A stretch of 35,525 bases of DNA from Firmicutes bacterium UBA5389 (GTDB lineage: Bacteria > Bacillota > DTU025), in NCBI GenBank assembly GCA_002409965.1, contig DHON01000066.1, positions 1-35,525 of the forward strand. Direction: 5' to 3'. The translations under genes and the position numbers were made by a program. The notes under the pieces were generated by a model. That model saw only the letters and a list, made by a program, of their open reading frames with translations, ran no database searches and was not told where the DNA came from. Positions 1-6,287 of this stretch are shown here, one piece after another. Positions within the stretch are counted from its first letter, which is position 1; each line of letters opens with the position of its first letter.

Positions 1-9
1 AAAACTCTT
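1..9 (-). rRNA. Probable 5' end of 16S rRNA (partial, runs off the left edge)
   Basis: Read on the minus strand, the last bases before the window edge are CAAGAGTTTT. This resembles the conserved start of bacterial 16S rRNA (AGAGTTTGATCC), with one mismatch at the eighth base. It follows a boxA-like leader and a strong promoter, both on the minus strand. B. subtilis likewise has an rRNA operon downstream of gyrA. Only about nine bases are visible, so this rests mostly on context. Confidence 0.35.
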
Positions 10-39
10 GCGATTGACTTCTAGACTCCACGCTGTTTG

Positions 40-55
40 GTTTTCAAGGAACATC
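40..55 (-). promoter_or_regulatory. boxA-like rRNA leader element
   Basis: The minus strand reads GATGTTCCTTGAAAAC. It closely resembles the TGTTCTTTGAAAAC element found upstream of 16S rRNA genes in Firmicutes, which belongs to the Nus-factor antitermination/processing leader. It sits about 30 bases before the putative 16S start and about 55 bases after the promoter -10 box, as expected for an rRNA leader. Confidence 0.55.
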
Positions 56-109
56 CGCGGCTCTCGCCGCATCTCCGCCGGCTGCCCTTGCATCCGGGCG
101 GCAAAGGTT

Positions 110-139
110 ATGTTACCACACGCATTCGATGCGTGTCAA
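110..139 (-). promoter_or_regulatory. Sigma-A promoter, probably for the rRNA operon, with a palindrome in the spacer
   Basis: On the minus strand a consensus -35 box TTGACA (139-134) is separated by 18 bases from the -10 box TAACAT (115-110). Transcription would start near 103 and run left out of the window. The spacer is almost filled by a perfect inverted repeat: arms ACACGCAT and ATGCGTGT around a three-base loop (118-136), overlapping the -35 box. The dyad could be an operator or a chance hairpin. The promoter lies 36 bases beyond the stop of the last pilin gene, and I saw no terminator between them. Confidence 0.65.
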
Positions 140-174
140 CTGAAAAAGCTGGCAAGACAGAGAAAACGGCAGGC

Positions 175-1443
175 TCAGTTCGTGCCCTGGCTCAACTCGC
201 TCCAAGAGCCGGTTTCGATGACGGGAGTCGCACTGCCCGTGCCGATGTATACATCGGTAATCCTGTCGCGATACTCCGCAGGGAAAATCAGACTTCCTGT
301 TCCGTTGTCCACTATCTCCTTTCCCACCACGGCGCCTGTGAAAGTGCCTGACCCGTTGAAAGTAACATCAGACTGCGGGGCGTAGATAACAGCAGCGAGG
401 GACGGGGACCCATTGAGTACAACACGCCTTCCACGGCAGCAGACCACAAACCTAGTGGGATCGTCCAGTGCCGCGCCCTTGGTGCACCCATTCCAGGTGA
501 AGTCGCCGTCCACGTAGACCCTGAACGAGTGACTTCCCACGATGTTCAGCCGGACACTTCCGTTTATGGTGAAGTTGCCCTTGACATGCAGCACCACATC
601 GCCTGCCGTGGTGTCGACATTGAAGTCGCACGACCCGTTGATCAGGAAACTATCATATTCGCCGCTCTCACTTATGCTCACAGGATCCCATCCATTGGCC
701 GCAACTCTGCCCCGGTAAGGCAGCCGCGAAGGCGCAACCGGCATCGGGTACTCATATTCCTCAGGATCGACTTCCACTCCGTTCTGAAAGTACCCTCCTA
801 CCCTTTTCCTGATACCCTCAAGATTGGCATCCGGTCGGACGTATAGGGCACCGCTGGATTTCACAGGCCCGTTTGCCATCACCGAATCGGACCTCAGTCC
901 TTCCGTGTGCATGTCGCCGGTTATGCTGCCCGATCCATTGAGCGTAATTCCCCAGTGATCTTGGGACGTGGCCGACACTACAAACGGGGGTATTCTCCCG
1001 CGCGGCTTCAGCCTCACCTGCACCAACCGTGTCCTACCCCCGGATCGGCCCTCGGCCACTACCAGAGTGCGATTGCTGACTGGCTGGGCTACCCAGACCC
1101 TGAACGATGTGCCAGGCCCCAGGCTGAGCTCGGACGGCATGGCTCCCGTAGTCGGCCCTATCCAGCCGGTTTCCGCCTTTGCGGCGCTGTCGATGCTCGG
1201 CGCGGACGCGCTTGAGTATGACGCACGAGGAACCTCAGTGCCCGAGCCGAGCTCAGCCACGGCCAGCGCAACACCGGACTCCGCCGCTGCGAGCGCCTGC
1301 CGTCTTTGCTCCATGAACTTGCCGGTCTGGTAGGACGCCAGCGCCATCTGGAGCATCCCCATGATGGTGAGACTCAGAACGACCATGGCGACCAACACGT
1401 ACACCATCGTGCCGCCCTTCTGGTCTGTACACAGGTTCCTCAT
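175..1443 (-). CDS. PilX-like prepilin with a repeat-rich NGS-ladder domain
   Basis: This 422-residue protein has a short basic leader ending in KGG, then a hydrophobic helix (about residues 12-35) and the segment RRQALAAAESGVALA, typical of PilX-type pseudopilins. The Glu at position 5 of the mature protein, standard in major pilins, is absent. The C-terminal two thirds carries spaced repeats of the form (L/I/F)NGS, such as LNGSGSI, INGSVRL, LNGSPSL and FNGSGTF, suggesting a beta-solenoid like the DUF7305 or bactofilin-like domains of surface proteins. It is the last of six prepilin genes and starts 11 bases after its neighbour's stop. Likely exported by a type IV pilus or type II secretion-like system and exposed on the surface; substrate or partner unknown. 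Confidence 0.7.
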   Translation of the reverse strand: MRNLCTDQKGGTMVYVLVAMVVLSLTIMGMLQMALASYQTGKFMEQRRQALAAAESGVALAVAELGSGTEVPRASYSSASAPSIDSAAKAETGWIGPTTGAMPSELSLGPGTSFRVWVAQPVSNRTLVVAEGRSGGRTRLVQVRLKPRGRIPPFVVSATSQDHWGITLNGSGSITGDMHTEGLRSDSVMANGPVKSSGALYVRPDANLEGIRKRVGGYFQNGVEVDPEEYEYPMPVAPSRLPYRGRVAANGWDPVSISESGEYDSFLINGSCDFNVDTTAGDVVLHVKGNFTINGSVRLNIVGSHSFRVYVDGDFTWNGCTKGAALDDPTRFVVCCRGRRVVLNGSPSLAAVIYAPQSDVTFNGSGTFTGAVVGKEIVDNGTGSLIFPAEYRDRITDVYIGTGSATPVIETGSWSELSQGTN

Positions 1444-1454
1444 AGTACCTCACC

Positions 1455-1973
1455 TCACTTGGCGCGGTTACGCAGCCGCACTTTTGTAACGTACTCGGCA
1501 GTCCGCCCGCCTCCAGTATTCAGAGACAGACGTACCGTATAGAACCCGCTGCCTCCAGCGTTCTCTATGGACAGGCTATCCGCCCGGGCTACCGCCTGAG
1601 CATCGCCTCCGTCATCTGAACGCAACAGCTCTCCCTGGCTTATCCAGTATGACTCGACACGAGACGAGCCGGAGTAGCGAAATTCGAATCCTCCTCCAGA
1701 ACGGTTCTGGACTGACGACGCGCTTCGCAGGCCCCGAAACACGCCCCCCGAGCCATCTACGATCTGGTTGGCCGCCAGAGCCAGCGTCTGAGCGGAGTGC
1801 GCCTGCGAGCTGACGCGAGCGCTCGCGGACATCGCTACTTGTACGTACGCGAAAGCCGCCCCAAGGAGTATGGCTGCGAGAACAACGGCGATCAGCAGCT
1901 CAACCTGGGTGATTCCGCGTTCGCTGCAATCATTTGCATACCAGCGCCGTATTGTTCGCGAGTACCCTTTCAC
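1455..1973 (-). CDS. Prepilin-type N-terminal cleavage/methylation domain protein
   Basis: The 172-residue protein has a hydrophilic leader of about 20 residues, then the prepilin peptidase site RG/ITQVELLIA with Glu at +5, followed by one hydrophobic helix. Such proteins are cut and N-methylated by prepilin peptidase (PilD/GspO family) and assembled into type IV pili or pseudopili. The rest looks like the variable beta-rich head of a minor pilin (PilW/GspJ-like). Start is GTG with GAGGTG about eight bases upstream. Its start overlaps the upstream prepilin gene by 44 bases, suggesting translational coupling. Exact pilin class is uncertain. Confidence 0.75.
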   Translation of the reverse strand: MKGYSRTIRRWYANDCSERGITQVELLIAVVLAAILLGAAFAYVQVAMSASARVSSQAHSAQTLALAANQIVDGSGGVFRGLRSASSVQNRSGGGFEFRYSGSSRVESYWISQGELLRSDDGGDAQAVARADSLSIENAGGSGFYTVRLSLNTGGGRTAEYVTKVRLRNRAK

Positions 1974-2331
1974 TCTGGCTCACCTCGACTCTTAGGCGGT
2001 AAACGCCGTGAGAGGTGTCGGCTACATTGTACTTTACCGAATACCGATCAGGAATCCAGTCGCCGGTGTACGCAGTGTCTCCTTTGCCCACGTACGGTGC
2101 AAGATTGGACAACGTCAGCTCCTCTGTGACAGCCTGAAGAAGTGAAACCGCCTCTACCCGGTCCTTTCCGCGCTGGCTCGTTCCCACTCCCGCGTTGACT
2201 CCTGAGTAGAAGAAGGCGCCGATGAGCCCGAGGAGAACCACGACCACCACGATCTCCACAAGGGTAATACCGCCTTCTCCCATACCGGCAATGCGGATAA
2301 TTGGAAACACCTCCAAGAGCAGAGTGGCCAC
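1930..2331 (-). CDS. Small prepilin-like protein (minor pilin)
   Basis: The 133-residue product has the motif GEGG/ITLVEIVVVVVLLG, a clear prepilin peptidase site with Glu at +5 and a hydrophobic stalk helix. The head is small (about 95 residues) and ends in a lone Cys two residues from the C-terminus. The start is uncertain: the GTG at 2331 has no clear ribosome binding site. A good one (GGAGGTG) lies further in, ahead of only ATT/ATC codons, and the first internal ATG (2283) leaves just five residues before the cleavage site. It overlaps the next gene by 44 bases. Likely role: minor pilin or pseudopilin. Confidence 0.7.
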   Translation of the reverse strand: MATLLLEVFPIIRIAGMGEGGITLVEIVVVVVLLGLIGAFFYSGVNAGVGTSQRGKDRVEAVSLLQAVTEELTLSNLAPYVGKGDTAYTGDWIPDRYSVKYNVADTSHGVYRLRVEVSQSERVLANNTALVCK

Positions 2332-2399
2332 GGTAGGAAACCGAGACTATTGTACCAATTATTGACCATTATCTCACGATGTGCAACATCGAAATGCTT

Positions 2400-3389
2400 C
2401 TACCTTACCCACTCCCGCGACCATCCGGCTATCGCCGATGGGTCGTAACCCGGAACACTTGAGTCGCCCACGGGGCGAAACGTCACCGTGGTGTTGTTCT
2501 TAGCCCTAAACGACCCGCCCACTGTGACTGTACCTGTCAGCGTCATGTTGTTCTTGAGATCGATGTCTCCCCCGATTACCAGGTGCAGTTTCTCAGGACC
2601 CCCGAGAGAGTTCTTGCATTCCATGTTGCCGGCTACAATCACCGTGACGTTGCCTTGAAACTTCAGGTCGTTCTTGGCCAACAGATCGCCGTTGACGAAG
2701 AGCACTCCATCGCCTGACGGGCATCGGATACTGATGCTATTCATATCGAGATTCCCAAGGGTGCCGTCGAAGAATCTGTACCCGTTCACAATGATCTCAC
2801 TGTCGTCTCCCGGGCGAAAATCGGGCGCCGGATAGCCCCTGTACTCTTCCGGATCCAGGGCCGGAAAGTCAATCTTGGTGTTGGGTTGTTTAGTGAAGCC
2901 CGTGGACGTATCGAATCCGATTATCGAGCCTCCAGACACAATGTTCGAGCCGACCACGAAATTGTTCATGACCCCCTCAACAGACTTGCCTGCGTACAGC
3001 CCGTACCCGTAGATCGGGGGCGGAGGCGGCGCTATTGTTGTCACTCGCAGCAACACGCTCTGCGACTGACTTCCCACTGCAGCACTTGATGTGATCATGT
3101 ATGAGGAACCTTCAACCGATATCGTGCCTGTGGCTGTCTCTGACCCTATGTCTGCGGTGAAGCCTGTGTTTTGCCGATAACTGGAATCCGTCTTGAGAAG
3201 GTTGTAGGCGGCTTCCGCGCCTCCCTCCGCCAGGAGAAGGGCCCGAACCCGTCTTCCGTTCGAGGCCTGCATGCGATATGCCGATGTGGAGCTAGACAGC
3301 AAGCCGAAAGCTAGCACGGTGACGACTACCACGGCCACCAGGACTGAAAGCAAGACTGAGCCTGACTCAGATGCGTGAGCACGCCGCAT
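2400..3389 (-). CDS. PilX-like prepilin with a KN-ladder repeat domain
   Basis: A 329-residue protein beginning MRRAHASESGSVLLSV, with a hydrophobic helix and then RVRALLLAEGGAEAAYNLL, the pattern of PilX/GspK-type minor pilins without Glu at +5. The ATG at 3389 is preferred over an upstream in-frame start because AAGGAAGGTG lies just before it and it leaves a 16-base gap after the preceding gene. The C-terminal half repeats AKNDLKF, CKNSLGG, LKNNMTL and AKNNTTV at regular intervals, suggesting stacked beta-solenoid rungs. It parallels the NGS-ladder protein encoded at 175-1443. Probably surface exposed; function unknown. Confidence 0.7.
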   Translation of the reverse strand: MRRAHASESGSVLLSVLVAVVVVTVLAFGLLSSSTSAYRMQASNGRRVRALLLAEGGAEAAYNLLKTDSSYRQNTGFTADIGSETATGTISVEGSSYMITSSAAVGSQSQSVLLRVTTIAPPPPPIYGYGLYAGKSVEGVMNNFVVGSNIVSGGSIIGFDTSTGFTKQPNTKIDFPALDPEEYRGYPAPDFRPGDDSEIIVNGYRFFDGTLGNLDMNSISIRCPSGDGVLFVNGDLLAKNDLKFQGNVTVIVAGNMECKNSLGGPEKLHLVIGGDIDLKNNMTLTGTVTVGGSFRAKNNTTVTFRPVGDSSVPGYDPSAIAGWSREWVR

Positions 3390-3405
3390 CGGATTCACCT
3401 TCCTT

Positions 3406-3891
3406 TCACCTTCGGACGGTGACTTGTGTGGAAGCGGTCTTCGACGCGCCAGAGCGCTCGCACGCGATGGATATCGTGTATGCTCCGCTGTATGCGGTCT
3501 CGACCACCTGGATGAACGACACGTCTTGCGCAACCGGCGCAGTCGTTGACGAGCCGCCCGGCACAGTCGTGATCATTCGGAGAGTAGTCCCCTCGAGCTC
3601 AAATGAGTAGACAGTCTCCCCCAAATGGCCTTGTACCTTGATCACAGGGTTCTGCGGATCAGCAACGTCAACGGACGACGCCATTCTCATTTTGGAAGAG
3701 ATGGCCGCCAGACCAGCCTCAGACTGCATGTCGAGTGCAGCGGCGGTCGATGTGCGCCCCCACGCGCCCCATGCCCCCGTCATGATCGTCCAGGTCGCTC
3801 CGATGATGAGCCCCGCCAACACCATGACTATGAGCAGCTCGACTAGGGTCAGCCCTCTCTCACTCCGCAAAGAGTGTTCGACAAGTGACAT
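3406..3891 (-). CDS. PilW-like prepilin
   Basis: The 161-residue protein carries the prepilin site ERG/LTLVELLIVMVLAGLI with Glu at +5 and a single stalk helix. It then has a head domain whose layout (AGLAAISSKMRMASSV, later a paired beta region) is common in PilW/GspJ-like minor pilins. The ATG at 3891 has AAAGGA about ten bases upstream. It overlaps the end of the preceding prepilin gene by 32 bases, consistent with a coupled operon. The predicted role, in priming or tip assembly of a pilus or pseudopilus, comes from family knowledge and was not demonstrated here. Confidence 0.75.
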   Translation of the reverse strand: MSLVEHSLRSERGLTLVELLIVMVLAGLIIGATWTIMTGAWGAWGRTSTAAALDMQSEAGLAAISSKMRMASSVDVADPQNPVIKVQGHLGETVYSFELEGTTLRMITTVPGGSSTTAPVAQDVSFIQVVETAYSGAYTISIACERSGASKTASTQVTVRR

Positions 3892-4279
3892 TCCGAGAAT
3901 TTCCTTTCAGATCGTATGTGACATTAGCTGCGATTGTCCAAGTGCGATCGGGAGCCACGCCTGACAAAGTAACAGCAATCGTCCTGCGAAACTGCGACTT
4001 GCCGAGCGCCGACAGCTCTGCCTGCTCTTCGGCGGCGCTCGCGTTGACCAGGCGGTCGTAGTTTCCTGCATTGAAATACGACCGGTACTTCTCGATAGCC
4101 TGGTTGGCCAGGTTTGACGCGTCCGCTTCCATCTCGGCCGCCTTCTGCACGTACACCGCCTGGGTAATCGCAGTGAAGAGAGTCCCTATCGCAATGCCTA
4201 TGAACACCAGAGCCACGAGCACCTCAACCAGAGAGTACCCCGATTCCCCGGCTGTGCCTTTCGCCGCGCCTCGCAACAC
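3860..4279 (-). CDS. PilV-like prepilin
   Basis: The 139-residue product has the site GESG/YSLVEVLVALVFIGIAIG, with Glu at +5, a hydrophobic stalk, and a helical continuation (AAEMEADASNLANQAIEKYRSYF) typical of PilV/GspI-type minor pilins. It is the first of the six prepilin genes in reading order and starts (GTG) six bases after the stop of rtcB, so the pilin array may be cotranscribed with the gyrA-archease-rtcB genes. No PilB, PilC, PilD or PilM-type assembly genes are in the window, so the machinery must be elsewhere. Confidence 0.75.
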   Translation of the reverse strand: MLRGAAKGTAGESGYSLVEVLVALVFIGIAIGTLFTAITQAVYVQKAAEMEADASNLANQAIEKYRSYFNAGNYDRLVNASAAEEQAELSALGKSQFRRTIAVTLSGVAPDRTWTIAANVTYDLKGNSRNVTCRTLFAE

Positions 4280-4285
4280 TCACTT

Positions 4286-5743
4286 CTACCCCTTCACCAC
4301 GCCCAACGGCTTGAGTCGGGCGACCTTCATCGATATCCCAGCCCTATGCGTAATATCGACAATGTCGTTTACATCCTTGTAGGCCTGGGGCGCCTCCTCA
4401 GCAAGCGAGCTTCTGCTGGATGCCCTGGCATATATCCCTGCCTCGGCCAGCGACTGCTTGACCTCGTCGGATTTTCGGGCCCTCAGGGCTTCATTGCGGC
4501 TCATCAAGCGACCCGCGCCGTGGCAAGTAGAGCCAAAAGCGACTTCCATGGCCCTTGGGGCGCCCACCAGCACATAGGAGTTTCGTCCCATGTCGCCCGG
4601 CACGATAACCGGCTGGCCCACGTCTCTGTACGCCGCGGGCACCTCCGGATGCCCGGGCGGAAAGGCGCGCGTGGCCCCCTTCCGGTGCACGCACAGCTTC
4701 CGAAGCCGATCATCCACAGAGTGTTCCTCGATCTTGGCGATGTTGTGGCACACATCGTACAGCAAGGTCATGCCCAAGCTTTCCGGAGTCGACCCGAACT
4801 CGCGCGCCGTGGCTTGCCTGGCCCAATGAGTGATGCACTGGCGGTTCGCCCAGGCGAAATTGGCAGCGCACGCCATCGCCGCGAAATACCGCTGCCCCTC
4901 CGGAGATTCGAAAGGCGCGCAAGCCAGCTGTCTGTCGGGAACGCTTATGCCGTACTTCTTGAGCGCCGCGCTCATAGTAGTCAGATAGTCGGTGCAAACC
5001 TGGTGCCCTAGCCCGCGCGAGCCTGTATGTATCATCATCACGACTTGGTCGACATATAGTCCGAATATCTTCGCCACATCCGGCTCAAGCACCTCCTCGA
5101 CCACCTCTATTTCCACGAAGTGGTTACCGGAGCCCATCGTGCCCAGCTGGGGCATTCCGCGCTCCACAGCCCTGGCGCTCACGGCCGCTGCGTCAGCCGC
5201 CTCCATCCTTCCGCGTTCCTCAGTGCACTCCAGATCGGCGCGGCTGCCGTAGCCGGCGCGCACTGCCCATTCGGCCCCACATTCGAGCACCCGGCGCACC
5301 TCATCCGCGCCAAGCTGGATGGGACCACGGGCTCCAAGCCCCGACGGCACATCGCGGTACAGCCGGTCTATCCACGACTTGATCTTGGGCACCGCATCGG
5401 CGAGCTCCAGATTCGTCTTGACCAGCCTAACCCCGCAGTTTATGTCGAAGCCGATCCCCCCGGGGGTGATCACCCCATCTTCCAGACGCATCGCCCCCAC
5501 GCCCCCGATGGGGAAGCCGTACCCTGAGTGAATGTCGGGCATGGCCAGAGCAGGCTGGCAGATGCCTGGAAGGCAAGCGGAGTTGGCCAGTTGCTCCAGG
5601 GCCTCCCCATCGCGGGCAACCTCCAGCCCTTGCCTGTCGGTCACCACAACGGCATCCGCGCGCATGCCCTGCTTGTAGTGCTTGGGTATGCGCCATCTGA
5701 ACTCGTCGATTCTCTCAAGAGGGCCATTCCACGCACTCGACAT
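4286..5743 (-). CDS. rtcB: RNA ligase RtcB (3'-phosphate/5'-OH, GTP-dependent), long form
   Basis: RtcB joins RNA 2',3'-cyclic phosphate or 3'-phosphate ends to 5'-hydroxyl ends using GTP and Mn2+, in RNA repair or tRNA splicing. All hallmark residues are present: the D100-x-x-C103 metal motif (FDINCG), GSGNHF with N207/H208, HTGSRG (H239), H333, HRKGATRAFPPGH (H353), and CHGAGR with H408 as the expected guanylylated nucleophile. At 485 residues it matches the archaeal enzyme (about 480) better than the E. coli one (about 408). ATG at 5743 has GGGGAGG eight bases upstream. It directly follows an archease gene, its known activating partner. No rtcA or rtcR is present. Confidence 0.95.
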   Translation of the reverse strand: MSSAWNGPLERIDEFRWRIPKHYKQGMRADAVVVTDRQGLEVARDGEALEQLANSACLPGICQPALAMPDIHSGYGFPIGGVGAMRLEDGVITPGGIGFDINCGVRLVKTNLELADAVPKIKSWIDRLYRDVPSGLGARGPIQLGADEVRRVLECGAEWAVRAGYGSRADLECTEERGRMEAADAAAVSARAVERGMPQLGTMGSGNHFVEIEVVEEVLEPDVAKIFGLYVDQVVMMIHTGSRGLGHQVCTDYLTTMSAALKKYGISVPDRQLACAPFESPEGQRYFAAMACAANFAWANRQCITHWARQATAREFGSTPESLGMTLLYDVCHNIAKIEEHSVDDRLRKLCVHRKGATRAFPPGHPEVPAAYRDVGQPVIVPGDMGRNSYVLVGAPRAMEVAFGSTCHGAGRLMSRNEALRARKSDEVKQSLAEAGIYARASSRSSLAEEAPQAYKDVNDIVDITHRAGISMKVARLKPLGVVKG

Positions 5744-5775
5744 GAAGCTCGCCTCCCCTCGGATCTATTCAGCCG

Positions 5776-6282
5776 TCAGGCGTCCAGCACCAACCGGGCC
5801 GTCCAGCGACCGTTGGCCAGTCGGACCACTTCTATCATGTGATACGATGCCGCTTTGGGGACAAGCCCCAGTATCCCGCGCTGACCGGCCGCGGGGCGCA
5901 GCGCGTCCTCGGAAAGCGCAACGCCGTCCACCTCCGCCTCGAGACGCGCACTGCCCGCGCCCCCCGCTTGCTCCAATTGTTCGATTTCGTGGAATTCGAA
6001 CCCGGACGGAACGAATGCCTGAGAATCGAAAAGAAAGATGATCTCATTGGCGAAGCCCACCAGCAACGCCTCGAGGTCGGGCGCGGCGAGCCTGATTCGC
6101 CGGGTAGCCGGCGCGCCCCGACCAGACTGCAGCACGCCCCGAAGCTCTGTTCGCGGAAGTATGAGGCCAGACAAAGCAAGCCCGCAGCCGGCGAATACCT
6201 CCGGAAGCGAGCTCGCTGTAACTCGGAAGGCGGCGTCACCGGCCTCATCGAGAGATTCAATGATGGTCTTGACGTCGGCCAT
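5776..6282 (-). CDS. Archease family protein, RtcB activator
   Basis: Archease speeds RtcB guanylylation and lets it turn over many times. The 168-residue protein fits the family: an N-terminal acidic position (D16 within AGDAAFRV) aligning with the conserved Asp of TADxG, then a helix resembling TLEELFxxAAxALF. The core block APDLEALLVGFANEIIFLFD is very typical, and the C-terminus RLVLDA carries the terminal Asp. The usual His of HTAD is not visible. It starts five bases after the gyrA stop; its ribosome binding site is the GGAGG inside the last gyrA codons. rtcB follows after 32 bases. The fit plus the neighbour make the call strong. Confidence 0.87.
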   Translation of the reverse strand: MADVKTIIESLDEAGDAAFRVTASSLPEVFAGCGLALSGLILPRTELRGVLQSGRGAPATRRIRLAAPDLEALLVGFANEIIFLFDSQAFVPSGFEFHEIEQLEQAGGAGSARLEAEVDGVALSEDALRPAAGQRGILGLVPKAASYHMIEVVRLANGRWTARLVLDA

Positions 6283-6287
6283 TGGGT

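Noticed and set aside
8..385. Two plus-strand frames at the left edge
   Set aside because: They cross the rRNA leader and promoter and lie antisense to the pilin gene; no domain recognised.
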